Positions 24,373-33,512 of a DNA stretch of 64,000 nt are shown here, one piece after another. Each line of letters opens with the position of its first letter. The stretch's first letter is position 1. The stretch comes from Vannielia sp. (lineage in GTDB: Bacteria; Pseudomonadota; Alphaproteobacteria; Rhodobacterales; Rhodobacteraceae), in assembly GCF_029212645.1 (NCBI RefSeq), contig NZ_JARGND010000006.1, positions 30,954-94,953 of the forward strand. The letters are read 5' to 3'. The notes under the pieces were generated by a model. The model did not search any database. It worked only from the letters and a program-made list of their open reading frames with translations, and was not told the origin of the DNA. Made by a program: the position numbers and the translations under genes.

Positions 24373-25740
24373 TCAGCTCTCCCGCACCGGGCTTTTCATT
24401 GTGACCAGTTCTTCGGCCATGGTCGGGTGGACCGCGCAGGTGCGGTCAAAGTCTTCCTTGGTGGCGCCCATCTTGATGGCGATTCCGGCCATCTGGATCA
24501 TTTCGCCCGCATCGGGCGCAACGATGTGGCAGCCCAGCACCTTGCGGGTGGTCTTGCACACGACGAGCTTCATCATCACGCGATCTTCCTTGCCCGCAAA
24601 GAGCGATTTCATCGGGCGGAAGGTGGTGGAGTAGACCTCGATCGGCCCGGCATCTTCGGCCTCGGCCTCGGTCATCCCAACGGTGCCAAACTCTGGTTGG
24701 GTGTAGACGGCGGAGGCCACAAGCTCGTGGTCAACCGGGGTGGGCTTGCCGTGAAAGACGGTGTTCACAAAGGCCACGCCTTCGCGGATCGCCACTGGCG
24801 TCAGCTCGATCCGGCCGGTGACATCGCCGATGGCATAGATCGAAGGCACATCGGTTTGGCTATATTCGTTGACCAGAATTTCCCCGAAACGCCCGAGGGT
24901 TACACCGGCATCTTCAAGTCCCAGACCGGCGGTGCTGGGGGCACGCCCGGTCGCAAAGAGGATTTTATCAAAGTCGCCCTCATGGCCGGTGGTGGAGCGC
25001 ACATGGATCGGTGCGCCCTCTGCCTCGCGGCTCATCTCAAGGATGGAGGAGCCGCAGTGAATTTCGATGCCCATGCTTTCCATATGGTCGGAAAGGTGGC
25101 CGCGTGCCTCATCATCAAAGCCGCGCAAAATCTGCGCGCCGCGCAGGAAGATCGTTACCTTCACGCCCAACCCATGCAGGATGCAGGCCATCTCACAGGC
25201 GATGAACCCACCGCCAATGATCAGGATGCTCTCGGGCAGCGCATCGAGCTTGAAGATATCGTTCGAGGTAATCCCGAACTCTTCGGCCTTGTCGAGCGGC
25301 GGGAAGGCGGGCGCGCCGCCGGTGGCCACAAGGATATGACGCGCCGAGAACCGGGTGCCATCGGCCAGCTCAACCGTGTGCGGATCGCGGATTACCGCGC
25401 GCTGCGGGAATATCTCTACCCCGGCCTTCTTAAGATTTGATGTATATGCCGCCTCAAGGCGGTCCAGCTCAGCATCAAGCTTGCTGCGGAACTTGCTCCA
25501 ATCAAAGCCGCCGTGGTGCACTGTCCAGCCATATTCCTGCGCCTCTTCAATGGCTTCGGGAAAGGCCGAGGCATAGACCATCAGCTTTTTGGGCACACAG
25601 CCCCGGATCACGCAGGTGCCGCCCATGCGATATTCTTCCGCAAGGCCCACGCGGGCCCCGGCCTCGGAACTGGCCAGACGCGCCGCACGCACCCCGCCGG
25701 AGCCGCCACCGATGACGAAAAGGTCGTAGTCGAAATCCAT
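24373..25740 (-). CDS. gor: glutathione-disulfide reductase
   Basis: A 455-aa FAD/NADPH disulfide oxidoreductase that regenerates reduced glutathione. The FAD motif GGGSGGVRAARLA lies at 11-23 and the redox pair C43/C48 sits in GGTCVIRGCVPKK. The NADPH-binding motif ILIIGGGFIACEMA is near 180, followed by basic residues. The C-terminal histidine motif is CAVHPTMAEE. The RGCVPKK spacing and the HPTMAEE ending distinguish it from dihydrolipoamide and mercuric reductases. It follows rpiA, with about 40 bp between them. Confidence 0.93.
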   Translation of the reverse strand: MDFDYDLFVIGGGSGGVRAARLASSEAGARVGLAEEYRMGGTCVIRGCVPKKLMVYASAFPEAIEEAQEYGWTVHHGGFDWSKFRSKLDAELDRLEAAYTSNLKKAGVEIFPQRAVIRDPHTVELADGTRFSARHILVATGGAPAFPPLDKAEEFGITSNDIFKLDALPESILIIGGGFIACEMACILHGLGVKVTIFLRGAQILRGFDDEARGHLSDHMESMGIEIHCGSSILEMSREAEGAPIHVRSTTGHEGDFDKILFATGRAPSTAGLGLEDAGVTLGRFGEILVNEYSQTDVPSIYAIGDVTGRIELTPVAIREGVAFVNTVFHGKPTPVDHELVASAVYTQPEFGTVGMTEAEAEDAGPIEVYSTTFRPMKSLFAGKEDRVMMKLVVCKTTRKVLGCHIVAPDAGEMIQMAGIAIKMGATKEDFDRTCAVHPTMAEELVTMKSPVRES

Positions 25741-25779
25741 CTATGCTCGCCTCTTGTTATCCGCCCGCCAGCCTGCCGC

Positions 25780-26562
25780 CTAGAGGTCAGCGAAGATGTT
25801 GTCGGCCTCCAGAAGATCAATTCTATCTTCTGATACAGTGCCTTCGTTAATGTCACGCAGCTCAATCCGGCCATCGCCATGGCCAACGATCACCACGTCA
25901 CAGATATCAATAAACAGGCCATTTTCAACCACGCCGGGCACCTGATTGAGCACCAGCGAAAGCTGGCGCGGGTTGTTGATGCGGCGCAGGTGAAGATCGA
26001 GGATATAGTTGCCCTCATCGGTGATGAAGGGCGCCTCATCGTTCATCCGCAGGGTGGTGTCGCGGCCCAGAACATCCATGTTTATAAGGGTTTCCTCGAT
26101 CAGCGCCTTGGTGGTTTGCCAGCCAAAGGGGATCATCTCGACCGGCAGGGGGAACGCGCCGAGCGCGGTCACTTCCTTGCCGGCATCGGTGATCACCACC
26201 ATGCGATCGGAGGCGGTGGCGACGATCTTTTCCTGCAAAAGCGCCCCGCCGCCGCCTTTGGTGAGGTTCAGCTCGGGGTCAAATTCATCGGCGCCGTCGA
26301 TGGTGAGATCAAGCCATTTCGCCTCGTCCAGCGAGGTGACAGTGATGCCCAGTTCGCGGGCCAGATCGGCGGTGCGGGTGGAGGTGGGAACGCCAATGAT
26401 ATCGATGCCTTCATCGCGGATTTTCTCAGCCAGGCAGCGCACCATCCAGGCCGCCGTGGAGCCGGTTCCGAGGCCCACGCGCATCCCGTCCTGAACGTAA
26501 TCAACAGCTTTGCGGGCGGCGACGAACTTGGCTTTGTCGATGGGCGATAGGTCAGAACTCAT
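25780..26562 (-). CDS. rpiA: ribose-5-phosphate isomerase A
   Basis: A 260-aa enzyme interconverting ribulose-5-P and ribose-5-P. Conserved segments are GLGTGSTAAWMVRCLAE (substrate phosphate site), DGADEFDPELNLTKGGGGAL and the catalytic-lysine region LLQEKIVA. ATG at 26562 is preferred because GGGGA lies about 11 nt upstream; an ATG at 26571 would abut that sequence. It is the first gene of the rpiA-gor-hflKC-degP run. Upstream DNA holds TATAAC-like boxes and an array of 11-bp repeats. Confidence 0.93.
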   Translation of the reverse strand: MSSDLSPIDKAKFVAARKAVDYVQDGMRVGLGTGSTAAWMVRCLAEKIRDEGIDIIGVPTSTRTADLARELGITVTSLDEAKWLDLTIDGADEFDPELNLTKGGGGALLQEKIVATASDRMVVITDAGKEVTALGAFPLPVEMIPFGWQTTKALIEETLINMDVLGRDTTLRMNDEAPFITDEGNYILDLHLRRINNPRQLSLVLNQVPGVVENGLFIDICDVVIVGHGDGRIELRDINEGTVSEDRIDLLEADNIFADL

Positions 26563-26747
26563 TGGCGGCATCCCCAGGCAGATATCCCGGGCGTTATAGG
26601 CGGTTGGAGGCCGGGGTGCGAGGAGAAACTGGCCCGAATTGTCGCGGCGTTATAGCCGGTGCTAGGAGGGCAAATGTTGCTGGGCAGGGCTTTGCAGATT
26701 TGGCGGCATGGCCGGGGGTTTGCGGCGTTAAGCCTGTTTTTTGAGCC

Positions 26748-26791
26748 TGCACAAGGGATGCACAACCCATGCACAAGCGATACACATGCAA
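26748..26791. promoter_or_regulatory. array of 11-bp direct repeats upstream of rpiA
   Basis: TGCACAAGGGA, TGCACAACCCA, TGCACAAGCGA and the degenerate TACACATGCAA follow each other with no gaps, at 11 bp per unit. TGCACAA is constant in the first three. One repeat per helical turn would put the recognition face on one side of the DNA. The array lies about 185 bp upstream of the rpiA start and downstream of the CDF gene. No known operator is recognised. Confidence 0.5.
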
Positions 26792-26830
26792 AAATGCAAA
26801 GCCGCGCCGGGTTAACCCGCCGCGCGCGCC

Positions 26831-27742
26831 CTAGCCGTGGCCGATCAGCCGGGGAGAGGGGCAGGCATGGGCCGCGCATTCTGTCTCAAAGGTGACGTGG
26901 TGGATATCAAAGCGGCTGGCGAGGGTGTGCTTGAGGGCGGATTTGATCGCGTCGGCCTCTTCCCAGCGGCCCGGCGCGATGACGAGATGCGCCTCAAGGG
27001 CCGGTTCATGCTCTTGCATCTGCCAGAGGTGGAGATTGTGGGTGGAGGACACCCCGTCTTGCGCGGTGATGGCTGCGGCGACGTCGCTGAAGGCCATGCC
27101 AGCCGGAGCGCCCAGCATGAGGATGCGGATCACCCCGCCGATCTCGGACAAGGCGTGCCAGAGGATATAGGCGGAGATGAAGAGGGTGATCAGCGGATCA
27201 GCCAGGCGCCAGTCATAGAGCAGGATCAGGGTGCCTGCGACGATCACCGCAACAGAGCCGAGCGCATCGGCGAGGTTGTGCAGGAAGGCGGCGCGGATAT
27301 TGGCCGAGGATTTCGACATCGCGTAGGTGAGCAGCGCGGTGATGGTATCGACCGCCAGCGCGATGGCGGCGATGATCACCACCGTCCAGCCCTCAACATC
27401 GGTGGGATTGATCAGCCGCAGGACCGCCTCATAAGCGAGGTAGATCGCGAGCAGGATGAGGGTGGTGAAGTTGATCAGCGCCGCCACCACCTCGGCGCGG
27501 CCATAGCCAAAGGTCATGTCTTCATCCGCCGGGCGGCGGGCGATCCGGCGGGCGACGAAGGCGATAACGAGGGAGGCGGCATCCGACAGGTTGTGCAGCG
27601 CATCGGCGATGAGCGCGAGCGAGCCAGAGAGGATGCCGCCGATGATTTGCGCCACTGTGAGCAGCAGGTTGACGGCGACCGCAAGCGCAATGCGGCGGTC
27701 ACCTGCCTGGGGGTCGATATGGTGGTGATGCGTGTTGCTCAT
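26831..27742 (-). CDS. cation diffusion facilitator (CzcD/ZitB-type metal exporter)
   Basis: A 303-aa inner-membrane metal/proton antiporter with six helices and a cytoplasmic C-terminal domain. Helix 2 has ADALHNLSDAASLV and helix 5 has LHNLADALGSVAV, providing the HxxxD-type zinc site. A His-rich N-terminus (MSNTHHHHID) is typical of zinc exporters in this family. The C-terminal domain contains HNLHLWQMQEHEPALEAHLV. There is no metal-responsive regulator beside it. Zinc is the most likely substrate, with cobalt or cadmium possible. Confidence 0.88.
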   Translation of the reverse strand: MSNTHHHHIDPQAGDRRIALAVAVNLLLTVAQIIGGILSGSLALIADALHNLSDAASLVIAFVARRIARRPADEDMTFGYGRAEVVAALINFTTLILLAIYLAYEAVLRLINPTDVEGWTVVIIAAIALAVDTITALLTYAMSKSSANIRAAFLHNLADALGSVAVIVAGTLILLYDWRLADPLITLFISAYILWHALSEIGGVIRILMLGAPAGMAFSDVAAAITAQDGVSSTHNLHLWQMQEHEPALEAHLVIAPGRWEEADAIKSALKHTLASRFDIHHVTFETECAAHACPSPRLIGHG

Positions 27743-27804
27743 GGCGGGAGAGTAGGACGCTGGCGGCGGGTCGCAATGGTTAAATGGCCGCAGGGCCGCG
27801 CGGC

Positions 27805-28335
27805 TCAGCCGGGCGCGGCGAGGCGGTGGACCTTCATGGGGCGCAGCGGGTGACCCTTGGGGATGGCGGGGTGGTTGAAGGCGAGATCCGGCGCGGCGGT
27901 CATGTTGAGGCGGCGCATCACGGCGAGGGAGGGCGCGTTGAGCGATGGGGCGAAGGCGAGGATTTCAGGGATGCCACGGGCAAAGCCCCATGTGAGCCAG
28001 GCCTCGGCGGCCTCGGTTGCCAGCCCCTTGCCCCAGGCCGATGGGGTGAGGCGCCAGCCAACCTCGGTGCAGGGCGAAATGGGCAGCGTTTCGGGCGGGG
28101 TGTTGAGGCCGCACATGCCGAGGAGCTCACCGCTGCCCCGGTCGTCAACCGCCGCGAAGGCGAGGCCGTTGATGCGCCATTTTTCAGCGAAGGTGTCCAG
28201 CATCCGGGCGGTTTGCGCGCGGGTGTAAGGGGCCGGGAAGAAACGCATGACCTGCGGGTCGGCGTTGATCGCGGCGAAGGGCGCAAGATCGGCCGGGGTG
28301 AAGGGGCGCAGGGTGAGGCGGGCGGTTTGCAGCAT
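27805..28335 (-). CDS. GNAT acetyltransferase (RimJ/RimL type)
   Basis: A 176-aa N-acetyltransferase. It starts MLQTARLTLRPFTPADLAPF, the usual beginning of the Acetyltransf_3/RimJ group, has the acetyl-CoA pyrophosphate loop region LTPSAWGKGLATEAAEAWL, and ends with SLNAPSLAVMRRLNM. The ATG at 28335 is chosen because upstream residues are not family-like and run into a hairpin repeat. Acceptor unknown. It is divergent from sdaA. Confidence 0.82.
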   Translation of the reverse strand: MLQTARLTLRPFTPADLAPFAAINADPQVMRFFPAPYTRAQTARMLDTFAEKWRINGLAFAAVDDRGSGELLGMCGLNTPPETLPISPCTEVGWRLTPSAWGKGLATEAAEAWLTWGFARGIPEILAFAPSLNAPSLAVMRRLNMTAAPDLAFNHPAIPKGHPLRPMKVHRLAAPG

Positions 28336-28366
28336 GGCGGTTGGTCCGGGTGGAGATCGGTGGCTC

Positions 28367-28440
28367 GCGGGGGTTTCACACCCCCGCACCCCCGTTTCCT
28401 CGCGGCGGTTTCACACCCCCGCACCCCCGTGGGATATTTG
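28367..28440. repeat. C-rich hairpin repeat, family B copy 1 (partly duplicated)
   Basis: GCGGGGGT pairs with ACCCCCGC around TTCAC, and a second ACCCCCG arm follows. A near-identical block (GGTTTCACACCCCCGCACCC) recurs about 32 bp later and ends with GGGATATTTGA. It matches the copy at 35139. Confidence 0.6.
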
Positions 28441-28569
28441 AGGGGCATTGGGAGTTGGGGCAGTTTGAGAGGGATGGGAGGGGGTGTCTAGCTGTTGGGG
28501 AGGCTTTTGTGGCGCGGCATGTGTCGCTTTTGGGATTGCCGTGGCGGTGCTTGGTGGCAGAGTGGCGCT

Positions 28570-29943
28570 ATGTTTGTCAGCACCTTCGAGATGTTCAAGA
28601 TCGGGATCGGGCCGTCATCGTCGCACACGATGGGGCCGATGCTTGCGGCGGCGGCCTATTTGGAGCGGCTGCGCGGATTGCCCTTTGCGGTGAACGGGGT
28701 AAAGGCGGTGCTGCATGGCAGCCTGGCCTTTACCGGGGTGGGCCATGGGACGGATCGCGCGGTGATCCTTGGCCTCGCCGGGCTGTTGCCCGAGAGCTAT
28801 GAGGCGGGCGCGGCGGAGGCGGCATTGGCAGAGGTGAAGGCCAATGGGGTGATCACGCCCGAGGGTTTGGGGGTGCTGCGCTTTGCGCCGGCCAATGACC
28901 TTGTGTTCAACTACGATACCCCCCTGCCCCTGCATCCCAATGGGCTGGCCTTTGAAGCGCTGGACAGGCAGGGCGATGTGATTGATCGCGCGGTGTATTA
29001 TTCGGTTGGTGGTGGGTTTGTGCTGACCGAAGAGGCGCTTGAGGCCGGGGTTGATACGGCGCCGCGCGGGAAGATTCCGTTTCCGTTTCACTCGGCGGCG
29101 GAGATGCTGGAGATGGCCGCCAAGAGCGGGCGCAGCGTGGCCGGGATGAAGCGGGCGAATGAGCGGGTGTTTCGCACGGACGCCGAGATTGACGCGGGGT
29201 TGGCGCGGATTTGGCAGGTTATGCGCGATTGCATTGAGCGGGGGCTGCATGAGCGTGGCGAGTTGCCGGGCGGGCTGAGGGTGAAGCGCCGGGCGGCCTT
29301 GATCTGGGAAGCGTTGCAGGCCGAGCGGGGCATGAACCTGGCCGCGCCGCATGTGATCAACGACTGGATTTCGACGCTGGCGATGGCCGTAAATGAAGAG
29401 AACGCCGCGGGGGGCCAGGTGGTGACAGCGCCGACCAACGGCGCCTCGGGGGTGGTGCCTGCGGTGATCCGCTACTGGCTGGATCATGTGCCGACGGCAA
29501 GCGCGGCCAAGCTGGGAGATTTCCTGCTGACGGCGGCGGCGATTGGCGGGTTGATCAAGCATAATGCCAGCATTTCGGGGGCCGAGGCGGGTTGCCAGGC
29601 CGAGGTGGGCGCGGCCTCGGCGATGGCGGCAGCGGGGCTGTGCGCGGTGATGGGGGGCAGCGTGGCGCAGGTGGAAAACGCCGCCGAGATCGCGCTGGAA
29701 CATCATCTGGGCATGACCTGTGATCCGGTGCGCGGATTGGTGCAGGTGCCGTGCATCGAGCGCAACGGCCTTGGTGCGATCAAGGCGGTGAGTGCGGCCT
29801 CGCTGGCGCTGCGCGGTGATGGCGCGCATTTTGTGCCGCTGGATGCCTGTATCAAGACCCTCATGGAAACCGGCCGGGACATGAGTGAGAAGTATAAGGA
29901 AACCGCGCTTGGCGGACTGGCGGTGAATGTGCCCAACTGTTGA
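28570..29943 (+). CDS. sdaA: L-serine ammonia-lyase (L-serine dehydratase), single-chain
   Basis: A 457-aa [4Fe-4S] enzyme deaminating serine to pyruvate. The beta domain at the N-terminus starts FKIGIGPSSSHTMGPMLAA. The alpha domain from about residue 180 contains NEENAAGGQVVTAPTNGASG and the iron-sulfur cysteines in EAGCQAEVG and LGMTCDPVRGLVQVPCIERN. The start is ATG 28570; upstream codons in the longer frame are not family-like. It lies downstream of the hairpin repeat. Function call is firm. Confidence 0.94.
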   Translation: MFVSTFEMFKIGIGPSSSHTMGPMLAAAAYLERLRGLPFAVNGVKAVLHGSLAFTGVGHGTDRAVILGLAGLLPESYEAGAAEAALAEVKANGVITPEGLGVLRFAPANDLVFNYDTPLPLHPNGLAFEALDRQGDVIDRAVYYSVGGGFVLTEEALEAGVDTAPRGKIPFPFHSAAEMLEMAAKSGRSVAGMKRANERVFRTDAEIDAGLARIWQVMRDCIERGLHERGELPGGLRVKRRAALIWEALQAERGMNLAAPHVINDWISTLAMAVNEENAAGGQVVTAPTNGASGVVPAVIRYWLDHVPTASAAKLGDFLLTAAAIGGLIKHNASISGAEAGCQAEVGAASAMAAAGLCAVMGGSVAQVENAAEIALEHHLGMTCDPVRGLVQVPCIERNGLGAIKAVSAASLALRGDGAHFVPLDACIKTLMETGRDMSEKYKETALGGLAVNVPNC

Positions 29944-30095
29944 GGCCGCGCGGGGGGGGAAAGGCTTTGGCAACCCGATGGGCGGATCGTTTGGCGCTTG
30001 AACCCGCCGGGGGCGCTTTTAGGGTGTGGGGCGGGGCGGATGGGGCGAGAGGCCGCCATTCTGGCAGGGTGGCAGATTTGACAGGGGCAGTGAAA

Positions 30096-30725
30096 ATGAT
30101 GGATGGCCTTGAAATAAAAACGATTGGCGACACCCGCGTGCTCTTTGTTATGGCGGTGGATGCTGAATATGGCGCGTGCCTGAGGCGGCAGTTTGCGCCG
30201 CTGTTTACCGGCGTGGGGCCGGTTGAGGCGGCGGTTGTGGTGACGCGGGCGCTGGCCATGCTTGAGGCGGCGGGCGGCCTGCCGGATATGGTGGTTTCGC
30301 TTGGGTCTGCCGGATCGGCCAGTTTGCAGAAAACGCAGGTTTATCAGGCAAGTGCCGTGTCTTACCGGGATATGGATGCCTCGCCTTTGGGCTTTGCCAG
30401 GGGGGCAACGCCGTTTTTGGACCTGCCTGCGGTGGTTGACCTGCCATTCGCCATCCCGGGTGTGCCGGAGGCGACATTATCAACCGGGGCGAACATTATT
30501 TCGGGCGCGGCTTATGGCGATGTTCCGGCAGAGATGGTCGATATGGAGACCTTCGCCGTGTTGCGGGCCTGCCATGCCTTTGAGGTGGAGCTGGTGGCGC
30601 TGCGCGGGATCAGTGACGGCGATCAGGAGCTTGGCGGGGTGGCGGACTGGACCGAGTATTTGCATCTGGTTGATGAAAACCTCGCCCATGCCTGTGATCT
30701 GTTGGCGGCGGCGCTGAGCAAATGA
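30096..30725 (+). CDS. MTA/SAH nucleosidase-like phosphorylase-family protein
   Basis: A 209-aa protein of the purine/uridine phosphorylase superfamily, close to 5'-methylthioadenosine/S-adenosylhomocysteine nucleosidase. Marks are LFTGVGPVEAAVVVTRAL, VVSLGSAGSASL, the substrate-binding VDMETFAVLRACHAF and the catalytic-aspartate segment LRGISDGDQELGG. The ATG at 30096 has AGGGG 9 nt upstream. It would hydrolyse the N-glycosidic bond of MTA or SAH in methyl-cycle salvage. It is shorter than many MtnN proteins, so a related nucleosidase is possible. Confidence 0.8.
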   Translation: MMDGLEIKTIGDTRVLFVMAVDAEYGACLRRQFAPLFTGVGPVEAAVVVTRALAMLEAAGGLPDMVVSLGSAGSASLQKTQVYQASAVSYRDMDASPLGFARGATPFLDLPAVVDLPFAIPGVPEATLSTGANIISGAAYGDVPAEMVDMETFAVLRACHAFEVELVALRGISDGDQELGGVADWTEYLHLVDENLAHACDLLAAALSK

Positions 30726-30729
30726 GGCG

Positions 30730-31914
30730 CTAGGCCCAGCGCACCGTTTCGACCCCGGCCAGACGGGCCAGGCGGGCGAGTTCACCGTGAAGCTTATCGG
30801 TCCGGTTTGGGGTGGCGGTGATGCCCGGCTCCCACCAGAGGTTACTCACGGTCAGGGTGCCTTCGGCGCGGTTGGCCTTGGCCTCGATCCGGCCCACAAA
30901 GCGCGCGCCTTCCAGCAGCGGATAAACGTAGTAGCCCCATTGGCGCTTGGCGGCGGGCACGAACATTTCGACCGTGTAATCAAAGCCGAACAGGCGTTTC
31001 AGACGGGTGCGGTCGCGGATAGCGGGATCAAACGGGTTGAGGATGCGCAGGCGCCTCGTGGCGGGTTTGAGAGCGGCGAGGCGCTGCTCGATATCGGGGG
31101 TAGCAAGGGCGCGGGTGGTGGTGCCATCGGCGGATTGCACCTCCACCTCCACATGCGGGGCGTGCTTGGCCCAGGTGGTGACTTCACCCGGCTCCACCGC
31201 CTCCCAGAACCTGCGGATTTCGGTGGGGGTTGCGACGCCAAGGCGCTTTAGCGCGGCGGTGCAGAGCCAGTTGATTTGCTCCTCTTCACCAAGGTTGGCG
31301 CGGCGTAGATCGGCGGGGAAAACCCGCTCGGCGAGGTCATAGAACTTGGTAAAGCCTTCGCGGTGGCATGTCGCCAGCTCCCCCGCATACCAGAGGTAAT
31401 CAAGCGCCAGTTTATGCGGCGGGCGGCGCCACATTTTGCGCGGGCCTTCGATTTGGGTGTCGAAATGGCGGGTGCAGGCGGGGCCATGCTCGGCGATCTG
31501 GCGCTTCACGCTGGCGAGCAGGCTGGTATCGAGGTGTTTGCCGAACCACGAGGAGCGCGCGACCTTGGCCTTCATCCGGGTGAATTGGCGTTGCCACATC
31601 GGCAGAAATTCCATCGGCAGCACCGAGGCATCATGGGTGAAATGCTCAAACACCGCGCGATCACGGGCGAGGAGCTTATCGAGCATCGGCTCGCGGTAGC
31701 TTTGCGCGCGGCTCCACAGGATATGGTGGTGGGCGCGCGAGATCACCTGGATCGTATCAAGCTGCACGAAGCCAAGGTCATGGATGAGCGCCGCCATATC
31801 GCTGCGCCCGGTGGGGGCGGTGGCGAGGTGGTTGGTGGCCAGCCAAAGCCCGCGGGCGGCGCTGTTGGAGATATGCAGGGCGGTCAAGGGCGGCTCCGGG
31901 TGAGATCGCCCCAT
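30730..31914 (-). CDS. YcaQ/AlkX-type winged-helix DNA glycosylase
   Basis: A 394-aa member of the HTH_42 family, whose characterised members unhook interstrand DNA crosslinks as base-excision glycosylases. The catalytic-region motif appears as GFVQLDTIQVISRAHHHILW (about 48-67). Later marks are FEHFTHDASVLPMEFLPMW and RLKRLFGFDYTVEMFVPAAKRQWGYYVYPLL. No signal peptide or membrane segment. It is convergent with the nucleosidase gene, with 4 bp between the stops. Confidence 0.85.
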   Translation of the reverse strand: MGRSHPEPPLTALHISNSAARGLWLATNHLATAPTGRSDMAALIHDLGFVQLDTIQVISRAHHHILWSRAQSYREPMLDKLLARDRAVFEHFTHDASVLPMEFLPMWQRQFTRMKAKVARSSWFGKHLDTSLLASVKRQIAEHGPACTRHFDTQIEGPRKMWRRPPHKLALDYLWYAGELATCHREGFTKFYDLAERVFPADLRRANLGEEEQINWLCTAALKRLGVATPTEIRRFWEAVEPGEVTTWAKHAPHVEVEVQSADGTTTRALATPDIEQRLAALKPATRRLRILNPFDPAIRDRTRLKRLFGFDYTVEMFVPAAKRQWGYYVYPLLEGARFVGRIEAKANRAEGTLTVSNLWWEPGITATPNRTDKLHGELARLARLAGVETVRWA

Positions 31915-32160
31915 GCCTAGCGCGGCGGAGGGGCGGCGGGCAATGGGGCGGAGGGGCGGTTAGGGGTGTCTGCTGACAGTGGCGGGATGCGACACTGTGG
32001 CCGGGCGAATACATTCGAAATCTTGATTTTGAGGGTTAGCTATGGGGGACCGGGGCAGCAGAGCCAAGGCTCGCCGACGTGCCGGAAGAACCACAATGCG
32101 CCCCGCCGGGGTGACACCAACGCGGCAACGGCCAAGCGCCGCGCCGCTCAGGAGAAAAAC

Positions 32161-32532
32161 ATGCAGACAGCCGATTTTGTGACAACCCTGTTTGACGGAA
32201 AATCCAACCCCGCAAAGGTGACCGTGGCGATGACCATGGCGCTCAACGCCGTGAAGGCGGGCCATAGTGCGATGGTTTTGCTGATGGTTGAAGCGGTGGA
32301 ACTGGGCCTGCCCGAAGCGATGGACGAGCTTGATGTGGGCAAGCCCTTTGAGCCGGTGGGCGACCTGCTGAAAGCCTATCTGGCAGGCGGCGGGCGGATC
32401 GGGATTTGCGGCTCCTGCATGATCCACAACGGCTTTACCGCCGAGCAGATGGTCCCCGATTATGAGATCATCACCGCGCCGGAAGTGGTGGAGCTGCTGA
32501 TGGCCAGCAACGGCTCGCTCCAGATCACCTGA
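32161..32532 (+). CDS. DsrE/TusD-like sulfurtransferase-family protein
   Basis: A 123-aa single-domain DsrE-fold protein. ATG at 32161 follows CAGGAG. The conserved cysteines lie in GRIGICGSCMIHNGF near residues 79-93, where family proteins carry the sulfur-accepting cysteine. Hydrophobic AMTMALNAVKAGHSAMVLLM is the core beta-alpha unit. No other Tus or Dsr subunits are nearby, so a role in sulfur relay or redox sensing is inferred only. Confidence 0.75.
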   Translation: MQTADFVTTLFDGKSNPAKVTVAMTMALNAVKAGHSAMVLLMVEAVELGLPEAMDELDVGKPFEPVGDLLKAYLAGGGRIGICGSCMIHNGFTAEQMVPDYEIITAPEVVELLMASNGSLQIT

Positions 32533-32569
32533 GCAAAGCGCGGGGTTGGCGGGCAACGATCCGGCGACC

Positions 32570-32952
32570 ACGCCCCCTTTTTCGCGCCCCCTTTTTACGC
32601 CCATACTGGACGCGCTGCGATGGGCTTTCATTTAGGTTGCGCCACCTGCCCCGCAATCGAAACGACGTTTTGATGCGGGGGGATTATCGCTGACTTTTTC
32701 TCGTGGCGCTGCGCAAGGCCAGCTATCATCTGCGCAAAGTCGCCCCTATCGCTCCACCGCGTCCAACGGTTGAAGCGTCTTATGTGATCCATAGTCTTTC
32801 AGCGCATCACGCCAGCGTAAGCCATTGCACTTTATGAAGATAACCCCACTCAGACCGCGCCGGGCGTCGTCGCGCGGCGTGCTGTGGCACATCGAGAAAC
32901 GGGGTTCCAGATGTGCCATTTGTGTGTTGCTCAGCCAGAACAGAGCAGGCAT
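32570..32952 (-). pseudogene. IS5-family transposase remnant, frameshifted and internally deleted
   Basis: Reading on the minus strand from ATG 32952: MPALFWLSNTQMAHLEPRF, then RRGLSGVIFIKCNGLRWRDA and LKDYGSHKTL. This is the N-terminus of IS5-group transposases (DUF4096). The frame is then lost just after HKTL, apparently by two missing bases, and continues as NRWTRWSDRGDFAQMIAGLA in another frame. After a gap, KAHRSASSMGVKRGREKGG at 32630-32570 matches a later part of the same protein. Neither the catalytic core nor clear terminal inverted repeats remain. The element is dead. Confidence 0.85.
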
Positions 32953-33017
32953 GTCACCGCTCGATTTTCGAACGGTGAACCATGCTGCCCGGCCAGACTC
33001 AATGGGTGGTCTTGAAC

Positions 33018-33512
33018 TTAATACTGACCCATTTCAACTACTTGCTCTTCTATAACGTCTCCCGAAGATGAGATTGCTTTCACGACGGCAAAGTAATTGT
33101 TTCCCTTTCCGCCAGAGCAAGGCGGCATGTAGCCGTCTGAGGCATATTCTCCGGTGCCTTTTGCTGGCGAAACCACCTTGGCGTCACCCGGCAATTCTCC
33201 GGCCAGGCCCGGTACAGAGTAAATATCCGCAGATGAGCCTTCTACCGGATATCCGATGACGCCATGGCCGCCATTTTCCGAGAGCGGTGGGTAATCGCGG
33301 TCATTGAACTCGACATGTACCAAAGCTGTTCCGCTCGGCAGGCTGCTGATTTGCATCGGGGGGGTAGAACCGTTCCCATCAAAGAGAGTGCATTGCTGCC
33401 CTTCAGGCACCGTTTTGCCATCCCAGCCACCGCCCAATTGGATCGACATATCAGCGTGAGCCATACCGGCTGTCAGTAAGAGTGCCGCGCATGATGTAAT
33501 GAGCTTTTTCAT
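33018..33512 (-). CDS. exported PEBP/YbhB-like protein
   Basis: A 164-aa protein with a signal peptide (MKKLITSCAALLLTAGMAHA). The mature part has GKTVPEGQQCTLFDGNGSTP, then VHVEFNDRDYPPL, GGHGVIGYPV and GYMPPCSGGKGN. This order resembles the phosphatidylethanolamine-binding-protein / YbhB fold (P..Q.C....sPP, DxD.P, GHG, GY.PPC). The similarity is weak, so the call is tentative. Two cysteines could form a periplasmic disulfide. The sequence is less GC-rich than its neighbours and lies beside an IS remnant, so acquisition is possible. Confidence 0.5.
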   Translation of the reverse strand: MKKLITSCAALLLTAGMAHADMSIQLGGGWDGKTVPEGQQCTLFDGNGSTPPMQISSLPSGTALVHVEFNDRDYPPLSENGGHGVIGYPVEGSSADIYSVPGLAGELPGDAKVVSPAKGTGEYASDGYMPPCSGGKGNNYFAVVKAISSSGDVIEEQVVEMGQY

